From the NCBI GenBank assembly GCA_023441125.1, contig JAEZQV010000008.1, forward strand, positions 1 to 14,487: DNA of 14,487 bases. The letters run 5' to 3'. Position numbers and translations under genes: made by a program. The stretch is from Bacillota bacterium. GTDB lineage: Bacteria > Bacillota_C > Negativicutes > Sporomusales > Sporomusaceae. Below the pieces are notes generated by a model. The model had not been told where the DNA came from. It saw nothing but the letters and a program-made list of their open reading frames with translations, and did not search any database. This document shows, piece by piece, positions 8,406-13,888 of this stretch (its first letter is position 1; the number at the start of each line of letters is the position of its first letter).

Positions 8406-8452
8406 CACAAAAAAGACGGTTATTGATTACATCAATAACTGTCTTTTTTGTG
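8406..8452 (+). terminator. Rho-independent terminator after the tRNA-Ser genes
   Basis: A 22-bp stem (8406-8427 with 8431-8452) has a single G-T pair and a 3-base loop. Its lower part is an A6/T6 run, so the descending arm carries its own U tract. It begins two bases after the tRNA CCA and could work on both strands. Confidence 0.88.
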
Positions 8453-8478
8453 TGCGTTAGATAGTATAAGTTCTGCGC

Positions 8479-8551
8479 GGTACGGAGGCCTTATAAACAG
8501 CGGATGCGCGTACCAGGCCCGGCGCGATGGCCTGCGGACCGGGCAACCGCT
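8479..8551. repeat. GC-rich intergenic fold of unknown role
   Basis: GCCCGG (8517-8522) pairs with CCGGGC (8539-8544), extended inward by CGC/GCG. AGCGG (8499-8503) pairs with CCGCT (8547-8551) outside it. GGTAC (8479-8483) with GTACC (8510-8514) is a competing stem. There is no T run and no convincing ORF. It lies between the tRNA terminator and the MarR-type operators. It could be an extragenic palindrome or a fossil of one. Confidence 0.3.
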
Positions 8552-8562
8552 ATGTGGGGAGA

Positions 8563-8612
8563 AAAAATAGTTGACGATGTCAAATAATTTATTGACACAG
8601 TCAACTATTTTT
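8563..8612. promoter_or_regulatory. Double palindromic operator of the MarR-GNAT gene
   Basis: Two copies of TTGAC-N3-GTCAA lie at 8571-8583 and 8592-8604, centred 21 bp apart, which is two helical turns. The whole 50-bp block is itself a near-perfect inverted repeat: AAAAATAGTTGAC on the left mirrors GTCAACTATTTTT on the right, with only the two bases inside each arm unmatched. The second copy contains TTGACA (8592-8597), a likely -35, with GATAAT or TAATTT near 8613-8620 as -10. Binding by a MarR-type dimer would block this promoter. Autorepression is inferred from position and symmetry. Confidence 0.7.
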
Positions 8613-8620
8613 GATAATTT
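8592..8620 (+). promoter_or_regulatory. Probable promoter of the MarR-GNAT gene, embedded in its operator
   Basis: TTGACA (8592-8597) is followed by TAATTT (8615-8620) with a 17-base spacer, or by GATAAT (8613-8618) with 15. The -35 is part of the second operator palindrome. Confidence 0.45.
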
Positions 8621-8655
8621 AAGAACAAAAGAGTAAAGCACAGGGAGGGACAGCC

Positions 8656-9576
8656 GTGGATAAGACGACTGGGTTACGGGTGGCCGCAATCCGAAATTTT
8701 AACCGCTTCTATACGAATGTTATCGGGCTGGTAAATCAGACTATTTTAGAAAGTCCTTACTCGCTGGCGGAGGCGAGAATCCTGCTGGAGATTAATCAGG
8801 TTGCAGCCTGTACCGCCAGTGATTTAAGCGGCAAGCTGCAAATCGATCCCGGCTATCTGAGCCGCATTCTCAGGCGCTTTAAAAAAGAAGGCCTGGTGAC
8901 TACTGCCAGATCGGCCCAAGATGGACGTTCGCAGATTCTGGGGATAACGGCAAAGGGGCGGGAAACCTTTCGCCAATTGTCGTCGGCCTCTGACCGGCAA
9001 TTGGTGCAGCTTATGCAGCAACTGCCGCCGAGTGCGCAGCATACGCTGGTTAGTCACATGCAGGCCATACAAAACATGCTGTCGGGGCAACCCGATAATT
9101 CCGTTACGATTCGCAGCCAGCAGCCAGGTGATGCCGGCTACATCATTTACCGGCACGCAGTACTTTATTCGCAGGAATATGGCCTGGCCCCGGTTTTTGA
9201 AAAGTATGTCCTGCAGAGTTTGGCAACTTATCTGGAGAAGCCGGACGGCGGCCAGATTCTGGTAGCCGAGTGCTGTGGGAAGATCGTTGGCTTTATCGGC
9301 ATTATGCGGGCTGATGCAATTACCGCACAGCTAAGATGGTTTCTGATTGAACCGGAGTTTCGCGGTGCCGGCCTGGGGCACAAGCTGCTGGCGGCGGCTA
9401 TGGAATATTGCCGCCGCCAAAATTACCGGCAGGTATTTCTCTGGACCTTCAAAGGCCTTGATACAGCCTGCCACCTCTATGAAAAGTTCGGCTTCCGGCT
9501 GACTGAGGAAAAGCTCAATCACGATTGGCAGGAGCAGGTGATTGAACAGCGGTGGGATAAAACCGGAGAATTTTAG
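8656..9576 (+). CDS. MarR-family regulator fused to a GNAT N-acetyltransferase
   Basis: A 306-residue two-domain protein. Residues about 1-145 are a MarR winged helix: SLAEARILLEI, a recognition region LQIDPGYLSRILRRFKKEGLV and a wing with DGRSQILGITAKG. Residues about 150-306 are a GNAT fold with the acetyl-CoA-binding signature RGAGLG (236-241), a preceding VAEC.GKIVGFIGI strand region and the late YEKFGF motif. Such fusions are a known architecture in which the DNA-binding and acetyltransferase halves share one chain; the substrate is unknown. The GTG start has a GGGAGGG SD at 8643-8649. The gene is preceded by the double operator and is probably self-regulated. It is followed by lrp in the same direction, but that gene has its own possible promoter. 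Confidence 0.92.
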   Translation: MDKTTGLRVAAIRNFNRFYTNVIGLVNQTILESPYSLAEARILLEINQVAACTASDLSGKLQIDPGYLSRILRRFKKEGLVTTARSAQDGRSQILGITAKGRETFRQLSSASDRQLVQLMQQLPPSAQHTLVSHMQAIQNMLSGQPDNSVTIRSQQPGDAGYIIYRHAVLYSQEYGLAPVFEKYVLQSLATYLEKPDGGQILVAECCGKIVGFIGIMRADAITAQLRWFLIEPEFRGAGLGHKLLAAAMEYCRRQNYRQVFLWTFKGLDTACHLYEKFGFRLTEEKLNHDWQEQVIEQRWDKTGEF

Positions 9577-9585
9577 TGGAAAGTA

Positions 9586-9614
9586 TTGTAAATTTAATAA
9601 AATAATGATAATAT
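9586..9614 (+). promoter_or_regulatory. Possible promoter of the lrp-lysE pair
   Basis: TTGTAA (9586-9591) and TAATAT (9609-9614) with a 17-base spacer lie in an AT-rich 71-base gap unlike the coding sequence around it. AT-rich composition makes chance matches easy. Confidence 0.4.
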
Positions 9615-9647
9615 AAGTTAAAAATGATATATCGTAGGTGAAATAGG

Positions 9648-10103
9648 TTGGATTCTTTCGATTTGAAAGTAGTGTATAAATTGATGCACGATGCGCGGGC
9701 ATCCTGGGCTGAATTAAGCGCTTACCTGGGTTTATCGGCGCCGGCGGCGGCCGAGCGGGTACGCAAGCTGGAACAGCGCGGTATCATCCGCGGCTATGCG
9801 GCGCTGGTTGATGCCGCCAGTGTCGGTTTGCAGCTGGCGGCTTTGATTGCCGTCACTTTGGAGCGGCCTGAGCACCGGGCAGCGTTTTTGCAGCTGGTCG
9901 AAGGCACGCCTGAGATTCAGGCGTGCCACCATACCGCCGGTGAGGAAGACTATATTCTCAAAGTATATTGCAGAGACACCCGTCATCTTGAGCAGTTATT
10001 AAGCAATGGGATCAAGGGCGTTCCGGGAGTGGTAAAAACCCGTACAACCGTCATACTGTCCACGGTTAAAGAGACCCCGGTACTGCCGCTGGCCGGCGGG
10101 TAA
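9648..10103 (+). CDS. Lrp/AsnC-family transcriptional regulator
   Basis: A 151-residue, standard-length Lrp/AsnC protein. The N-terminal helix-turn-helix (about 5-45) has SWAELSAYLGLSAPAAAERVRKLEQRG compressed in the usual place, and a RAM effector domain (about 65-140) follows with HHTAGEEDYILKVYC. Members bind amino acids and form dimers to octamers that control transport and metabolism genes. The start is TTG at 9648, chosen because AGGTG (9636-9640) lies 7 bases upstream and no earlier start keeps the frame. The gene ends 3 bases before a LysE-family exporter, which is its most likely target. Effector amino acid unknown. Confidence 0.92.
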   Translation: MDSFDLKVVYKLMHDARASWAELSAYLGLSAPAAAERVRKLEQRGIIRGYAALVDAASVGLQLAALIAVTLERPEHRAAFLQLVEGTPEIQACHHTAGEEDYILKVYCRDTRHLEQLLSNGIKGVPGVVKTRTTVILSTVKETPVLPLAGG

Positions 10104-10106
10104 ATC

Positions 10107-10727
10107 ATGGTCTGGGTGGTATTTGCTAAAGGGCTGGCGCTCGGGTTTTCCATTGCTGCTCCTGTCGGCCCAATTGGTCTTTTGTGCATTAGAAGGACAT
10201 TGGTCCAGGGCTGGAAAAGCGGTGTAACTTCAGGACTTGGCGCCGCGGCTGCCGATGCTGTGTATGGCAGCCTGGCCGCTTTCGGCCTGTCGGCGTTAAC
10301 GCTGCTGCTGCTGGGGGCTCAAACCTTCTTGCATATGGCGGGCGGGCTGTTTTTGCTGTATCTCGGCTACTGTGCCTTTCAGGCCAGACCGGCACCGCCC
10401 AACGCTGCTGCGCGGACAGGCAACACAACCGGTTCCTTTGTGTCGACGTTTTTGCTAACCATAACCAACCCGATGACAATCATGTCCTTTGCCGGCCTGT
10501 TTGCCGGCCTGGGAATTGGTGAGCCGTCCGGCGGCTATTGGTCTTCGCTCCTGCTGGTAGCCGGCGTGTTTACGGGCTCCATGCTGTGGTGGCTGATGCT
10601 CTGCAGTACGGTCAATGCTTTGCGCGAAAGGCTGCCGTTACACCGGTTAACTGTTATTAATAAACTATCCGGCTTAATTCTTATTATTTTCGGGTGTGCG
10701 GCCCTGGCAGCCCGGTTTGGCGGGTAA
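10107..10727 (+). CDS. LysE/RhtB-family amino-acid exporter
   Basis: An inner-membrane exporter of 206 residues with about six hydrophobic segments. The N-terminal family signature is clear (GFSIAAPVGPIGLLCIRRTL, residues about 11-30), as is the second conserved region TNPMTIMSFAGLFAGLG. Family members pump out lysine, arginine, threonine or homoserine and relieve amino-acid overload. The ATG follows the lrp stop by 3 bases with only a weak GGCGGG upstream, so translation probably depends on coupling with lrp. Its last 44 bases overlap the opposite-strand hydrolase gene and no terminator is visible. Substrate cannot be deduced. Confidence 0.92.
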   Translation: MVWVVFAKGLALGFSIAAPVGPIGLLCIRRTLVQGWKSGVTSGLGAAAADAVYGSLAAFGLSALTLLLLGAQTFLHMAGGLFLLYLGYCAFQARPAPPNAAARTGNTTGSFVSTFLLTITNPMTIMSFAGLFAGLGIGEPSGGYWSSLLLVAGVFTGSMLWWLMLCSTVNALRERLPLHRLTVINKLSGLILIIFGCAALAARFGG

Positions 10728-11442
10728 CGCGCTGCAGCCAGGCTGTGATGGCGGCGGCGGCCTCAATAGCGTGGTTTGCCAGCTGATGGTCGCCGTCCGG
10801 AAAAATTAGTAACTGCCTGGGGCCGGGCGCTTGTTCGTAAATGGTTTGCGCCTGGCTGACAGGAACAAGACTGTCGGCGGTCCCGTGCAAAATGAGCAGT
10901 GGGGTTTGGGCCAGTTTGCGGACTGAGGCCAGCAGGTCATACTGCCGGAAGTCCCGGATAAACTCCGGTGTGAGCGCCAGTTTGCCATATTCGTCTGCTA
11001 ACTGGATGGTTTCCCCGGCTGCCAGGCGTTCGTAATAAGCGCCAAGCGCCTGCCGGAATGTTGCGGCCAAATCCCAGGGAGTAGACCAGAGAATGAGGCC
11101 GTCTATATTCTGGTCGGCCGCCGCTGCCGCCAGCGAGGCGCTTCCTCCCATGCTGCGGCCTAACAGCAAAAGCCTGACTCCCAACTTTTGCCGGACATAA
11201 GCCATGACGGCAGTCAATTCGGCAATTTGGCAGGATAAGCTTTGCAGCGGCGAAAAGTCATACCGGATTACGTTAATCCCTGCTGCCGCCACCTTTTCCG
11301 CCAGCGCGACCGCCCGGCCGCCGCCGTCTTTACTGCCGCGGAAGCCGTGCGAGATAATAAGTGTTTTCCCCAGCGGAGCGGCTGCGGCGTGGAGAGCCCC
11401 GGCCAGTTTTTGGTGACCGTTAGAAATGACAATGGACTGCAT
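10684..11442 (-). CDS. Alpha/beta hydrolase (serine esterase/aminopeptidase-like)
   Basis: A 252-residue cytoplasmic alpha/beta hydrolase without signal peptide. The nucleophile elbow is GRSMGG (Ser97). The probable acid is Asp190 in LHGTADSLVP and the base is His219 in PDGDHQL, giving a complete triad. HGFRGSKDG (32-40) supplies the oxyanion-hole region. It resembles the S33/hydrolase_4 type esterases, but the substrate is unknown. The ATG has a GAGGT SD 7 bases upstream. The 3' end runs 44 bases into the convergent LysE gene, so the last ~14 codons are antisense to it. It is divergent from the dipeptidase gene across a 151-base gap. Confidence 0.9.
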   Translation of the reverse strand: MQSIVISNGHQKLAGALHAAAAPLGKTLIISHGFRGSKDGGGRAVALAEKVAAAGINVIRYDFSPLQSLSCQIAELTAVMAYVRQKLGVRLLLLGRSMGGSASLAAAAADQNIDGLILWSTPWDLAATFRQALGAYYERLAAGETIQLADEYGKLALTPEFIRDFRQYDLLASVRKLAQTPLLILHGTADSLVPVSQAQTIYEQAPGPRQLLIFPDGDHQLANHAIEAAAAITAWLQRVTRQTGLPGPHTRK

Positions 11443-11477
11443 GCGGATTACCTCACAATCTTTGTTGCACTAAATAA

Positions 11478-11506
11478 ACTTTAACCCGTAATAGATATTT
11501 ATGCAA
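11478..11506 (-). promoter_or_regulatory. Possible promoter of the hydrolase gene
   Basis: On the minus strand TTGCAT (plus 11501-11506) and TAAAGT (11478-11483) have a 17-base spacer, giving a leader of about 30 bases. An opposite-strand pair, TTGCAC (11465-11470) and TAATAG (11489-11494), spacer 18, is a weak candidate for the dipeptidase gene. Confidence 0.4.
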
Positions 11507-11593
11507 ATGCTGCCGGGAAGCCGCAATGGATATAACAAAGCCAGACTGTAAAGCTTATTGAATACGATCATAGTGAGAAGGGCGTGAGTCGGG

Positions 11594-12535
11594 TTGCCGA
11601 TCATTGATTTGCACTGCGATACCATTTGGAAGCTGATGGATGAAGGGGAGCAGGCCGGGCTGTACCATAATGATTACAGCGTTGATATTGAAAAACTGCA
11701 GGCCGGCCAAGTTGCGGCGCAGTTTTTTGCCTTGTTTGTGGACCAAGAAAAAACAACTGACCCACTGGCGCGGGCTAGGGCAATGGCCGAGCGATTTTTC
11801 CGGGAGCTTAAACGGAATGAAGCCAGTATTGGTTTGACAAAAAATTATGATGAATTGTTGGCTAACCTTGCCGCCGGAAAGATTGCTGCCTTTCTAACGA
11901 TTGAAGAAGGCGGCGTACTTGCCGGCAGTCTGGTTACTTTAGAAAGCTTTTATCAGCTGGGAGTAAGGCTGATTACGCTGACGTGGAATTATCCCAATGA
12001 ATTAGGCTACCCTAACTGCCGGCCGGAATACAGCAGCCACGGACTTACGCCATTCGGGCGGGACGTGGTGGCAGCCATGAACCAGTTAGGCATGCTGGTA
12101 GATGTATCACACTTATCGGATGGCGGGTTTTGGGATGTTGCCCGCTTAGCGACAAAGCCGTTTGTGGCTTCTCACTCGAATGCCCGGGCCCTTGCCGGGC
12201 ATCCGCGTAATTTAACCGATGAGATGATCCGGACGCTGGCTGAAAAAGGCGGGGTTATGGGAATTAACTTTGAGAAACGTTTTTTGGGAGATCCCTATCT
12301 CAGCCGGGTGGCGGATATGGTCCGGCATATACAGCATAGCCGGCAGGTCGGCGGTATTGAAGTTATCGCCATTGGTTCGGATTTTGACGGTATTGGTCCG
12401 GAACTGGAGCTCGGTCATGCCGGTGAGTTCTATAAGCTTGTTGATGCGCTGGCGGCCGGAGGTTTCAGTTCGGACGAGATTGAAAAAATTTGCTGGCAGA
12501 ATGCATGCCGGGTTATCCGGGATACATTAAAATAA
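11594..12535 (+). CDS. Membrane dipeptidase family enzyme (peptidase M19)
   Basis: A binuclear zinc dipeptidase of the renal-dipeptidase family, 313 residues, typical for the bacterial soluble form and without signal peptide. The metal and catalytic residues are all visible: His7 and Asp9 in DLHCDT, the bridging Glu in IEEGG (about 105), His173 in VSHLSD, His194 in ASHSNAR and the Asp in GSDFDG (about 263-265). Family members cleave dipeptides, including those with a D-residue, so cell-wall peptide recycling or peptide nutrition is a plausible role. The start is TTG at 11594: an in-frame stop lies at 11585 and MPIIDLHCDT matches the usual family N-terminus. GAAGGG (11577-11582) is a weak SD. 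Substrate unknown. Confidence 0.93.
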   Translation: MPIIDLHCDTIWKLMDEGEQAGLYHNDYSVDIEKLQAGQVAAQFFALFVDQEKTTDPLARARAMAERFFRELKRNEASIGLTKNYDELLANLAAGKIAAFLTIEEGGVLAGSLVTLESFYQLGVRLITLTWNYPNELGYPNCRPEYSSHGLTPFGRDVVAAMNQLGMLVDVSHLSDGGFWDVARLATKPFVASHSNARALAGHPRNLTDEMIRTLAEKGGVMGINFEKRFLGDPYLSRVADMVRHIQHSRQVGGIEVIAIGSDFDGIGPELELGHAGEFYKLVDALAAGGFSSDEIEKICWQNACRVIRDTLK

Positions 12536-12578
12536 TTGTGATTACATTGCAAAAAAACAGCTGACAATTACCAAGAGA

Positions 12579-12712
12579 CAGTGGCGGCTAATAGGACCTC
12601 GTTAAAGTTAACGGTAATAGTATCTAGTACTAATATCAACCATTAACATTAACGGGCCAATTTATGAATAATTATACTTGTGTACAGACAGCGGACACTA
12701 GCCGACTGCCTG
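12579..12712 (+). promoter_or_regulatory. Structured intergenic element with competing pairings
   Basis: The region starts 43 bases after the dipeptidase stop. A 65-base imperfect dyad spans 12594-12658: CGTTAA (12600-12605) pairs with TTAACG (12649-12654), then GTTAA with TTAAC, GGT with ACC and a terminal AGTA/TACT around the loop TCTAG, giving about 27 paired positions with a few bulges. Flanking it, CAGT-gg-CGGCTA (12579-12590) can pair with TAGCCGACTG (12699-12708). That right arm is also needed for the terminator hairpin at 12685-12712, so the two folds compete, as in an attenuator. Whether it is a 3' UTR, a small RNA or a control element is unknown. Confidence 0.4.
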
Positions 12713-12723
12713 CTTTTTATTTA
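12685..12723 (+). terminator. Probable rho-independent terminator downstream of the dipeptidase gene
   Basis: CAGaCAG-CGG (12685-12694) pairs with CCGaCTGcCTG (12702-12712) around a 7-base loop, with one mismatch and one bulge. It is followed by CTTTTTATTT. It lies about 150 bases after the stop, so the transcript tail is long. Confidence 0.55.
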
Positions 12724-12836
12724 GTTCACCAGGTGGACAGGGGCGTATTTCTTAGGAGATTGTAGCTATGCCGCCATAATAAGGAATAAATGGAAAACAA
12801 CTCGGTGATGTATACAATATTTTGTCTTGTGGGGAC

Positions 12837-12865
12837 TTGCACAATTTGATGGGGCTTGGTACAAT
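12837..12865 (+). promoter_or_regulatory. Promoter of the TerC-family gene
   Basis: TTGCAC (12837-12842) and TACAAT (12860-12865) have a 17-base spacer and a TGg just before the -10. Transcription would start near 12872, giving a leader of about 105 bases. Confidence 0.7.
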
Positions 12866-12923
12866 AGTCTTAATCCAATGACTTTTATATCTGGTACTAA
12901 AACTAGCTATAAAAGAAATGAGC

Positions 12924-12944
12924 GCCGGTTGGTTTATAACCGGC
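12924..12944 (+). other. Leader hairpin before the TerC-family gene
   Basis: GCCGGTT (12924-12930) pairs perfectly with AACCGGC (12938-12944) around a 7-base loop in the untranslated leader, 17 bases before the SD. There is no T run, so it is not a terminator. It may stabilise the RNA or take part in control. Confidence 0.45.
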
Positions 12945-12977
12945 AACAACAATCTTCATTTAAAGGAGTGCAAAAAA

Positions 12978-13667
12978 ATGGAGTTTTTGGTAGCGCTAGC
13001 TAGTATCATGATGGTGAACATCGTGCTTAGCGGCGACAATGCAGTGGTCATTGCCATGGCCAGCCGTTGTCTGCCCCGGAAGCAACAAAAGATGGCCATC
13101 CTGTGGGGTAGCGTCGGAGCGATAGGGCTGCGGGTGGTGTTAACACTTGTAGCGGTTGTACTGTTGCAAATTCCCTATGTACAGTTTATCGGCGGTTTGC
13201 TGCTGGTCTGGATAGCAGCAAAATTGCTTACGGAGGAAAACGACGAGGAAAATATTGAAGCCGGTACCTCCTTCATGGCAGCGGTTAAAACCATCATTGT
13301 GGCTGATCTGGTCATGAGCCTGGACAATACCCTGGCTATCGCCGCAGTAGCCAAAGGCGACTTTTTGCTGCTGGGGCTGGGCCTTGGTCTTAGCATTCCG
13401 CTGATTATTTTTGGCAGTCAGGTTATTATTAAAATTATGGACAAATTTCCGGTGGTCGTCTACGCCGGTGCGGCGCTGATCGCCTGGACTGCCGGTGAAA
13501 TGATGATGGATGATCATAAAATCGGTCCGGTTATTCAAGCGGCATTACCCGCATGGCTGGTGCCGGCGGCTATCACCATCGGCGTTCTGGCTGTAGGCTT
13601 GTGGTGGAAGCGAAACCATAAAGAGCCGGCGGAAGCTTGTGCAAAAGTGAGTCATCCGGCTCAATAA
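12978..13667 (+). CDS. TerC/YjbE-family integral membrane protein
   Basis: A 229-residue protein with about seven membrane segments. The two family motifs, each with an acidic-Asn pair in a helix, are present: LSGDNAVVIA (Asp20, Asn21) and MSLDNTLA (Asp116, Asn117). TerC-family proteins are linked to Mn2+ export or to metal supply for secreted enzymes, and YjbE-type members are often controlled by manganese riboswitches. The ATG at 12978 is chosen over an upstream in-frame ATG at 12918 because AAAGGAG (12962-12968) lies just before it and the protein then begins directly with the first membrane helix. The leader shows a promoter and a hairpin but no recognisable yybP-ykoY element. The ion is not determined by the sequence. 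Confidence 0.92.
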   Translation: MEFLVALASIMMVNIVLSGDNAVVIAMASRCLPRKQQKMAILWGSVGAIGLRVVLTLVAVVLLQIPYVQFIGGLLLVWIAAKLLTEENDEENIEAGTSFMAAVKTIIVADLVMSLDNTLAIAAVAKGDFLLLGLGLGLSIPLIIFGSQVIIKIMDKFPVVVYAGAALIAWTAGEMMMDDHKIGPVIQAALPAWLVPAAITIGVLAVGLWWKRNHKEPAEACAKVSHPAQ

Positions 13668-13682
13668 ATAGTTAGCGAAGGT

Positions 13683-13713
13683 AAAAGGCACTGTCTGCAG
13701 ACGGTGCCTTTTT
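13683..13713 (+). terminator. Rho-independent terminator of the TerC-family gene
   Basis: A 13-bp stem, AAAAGGCACTGTC with GACGGTGCCTTTT (one T-G pair), encloses the tetraloop TGCA and ends in TTTTT. It starts 15 bases after the stop codon. Confidence 0.92.
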
Positions 13714-13757
13714 GTCATTTGCCAGCCGCAAACTCTTGCCTATCGCCTGGTGCAAAA

Positions 13758-13789
13758 CGCCTGACGCTCGCGGTCCGGCGACGCAGGCG
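13758..13789. repeat. GC-rich extragenic palindrome (REP-like candidate)
   Basis: CGCCTG-CG-TCGC on the left pairs with GCGA-CG-CAGGCG on the right: 12 bp with two single-base bulges and a 6-base loop (GGTCCG). It lies between a terminator and the promoter of the next gene, with no T run of its own. Its form and place suit a repetitive extragenic palindrome, but only one copy is visible here. Confidence 0.4.
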
Positions 13790-13835
13790 GGCGGCCGGTT
13801 TGGGCAAGCTGCATTATGTAAGCAGGGTAAATGGT

Positions 13836-13865
13836 TTGGGCGGCGAATACCATAGTTGATACTAT
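13836..13865 (+). promoter_or_regulatory. Possible promoter of the penicillin-binding protein gene
   Basis: TTGGGC (13836-13841) and TACTAT (13860-13865) have an 18-base spacer, and TGa precedes the -10. A small dyad, ATAGT-TGAT-ACTAT (13852-13865), overlaps the -10 and could be an operator. The leader would be about 17 bases. Confidence 0.4.
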
Positions 13866-13888
13866 CATGCGGGAAGGATTGACAATAC

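Noticed and set aside
12790..12849. 19-codon ORF with AAGGA before it, hydrophobic product
   Set aside because: It overlaps the -35 of the terC promoter, codon use is unlike the neighbours, and no promoter for it was seen.
12918..12977. 20-codon N-terminal extension of the TerC-family protein from an upstream ATG
   Set aside because: It runs through the leader hairpin and the AAAGGAG SD and has no SD of its own; the family starts at the first membrane helix.
12536..12977. yybP-ykoY manganese riboswitch before the TerC gene, suggested by an AGCCGAC word at 12700
   Set aside because: No GGGGAGUAG-like partner sequence, and the word is part of the terminator hairpin and lies upstream of the mapped-by-eye promoter.
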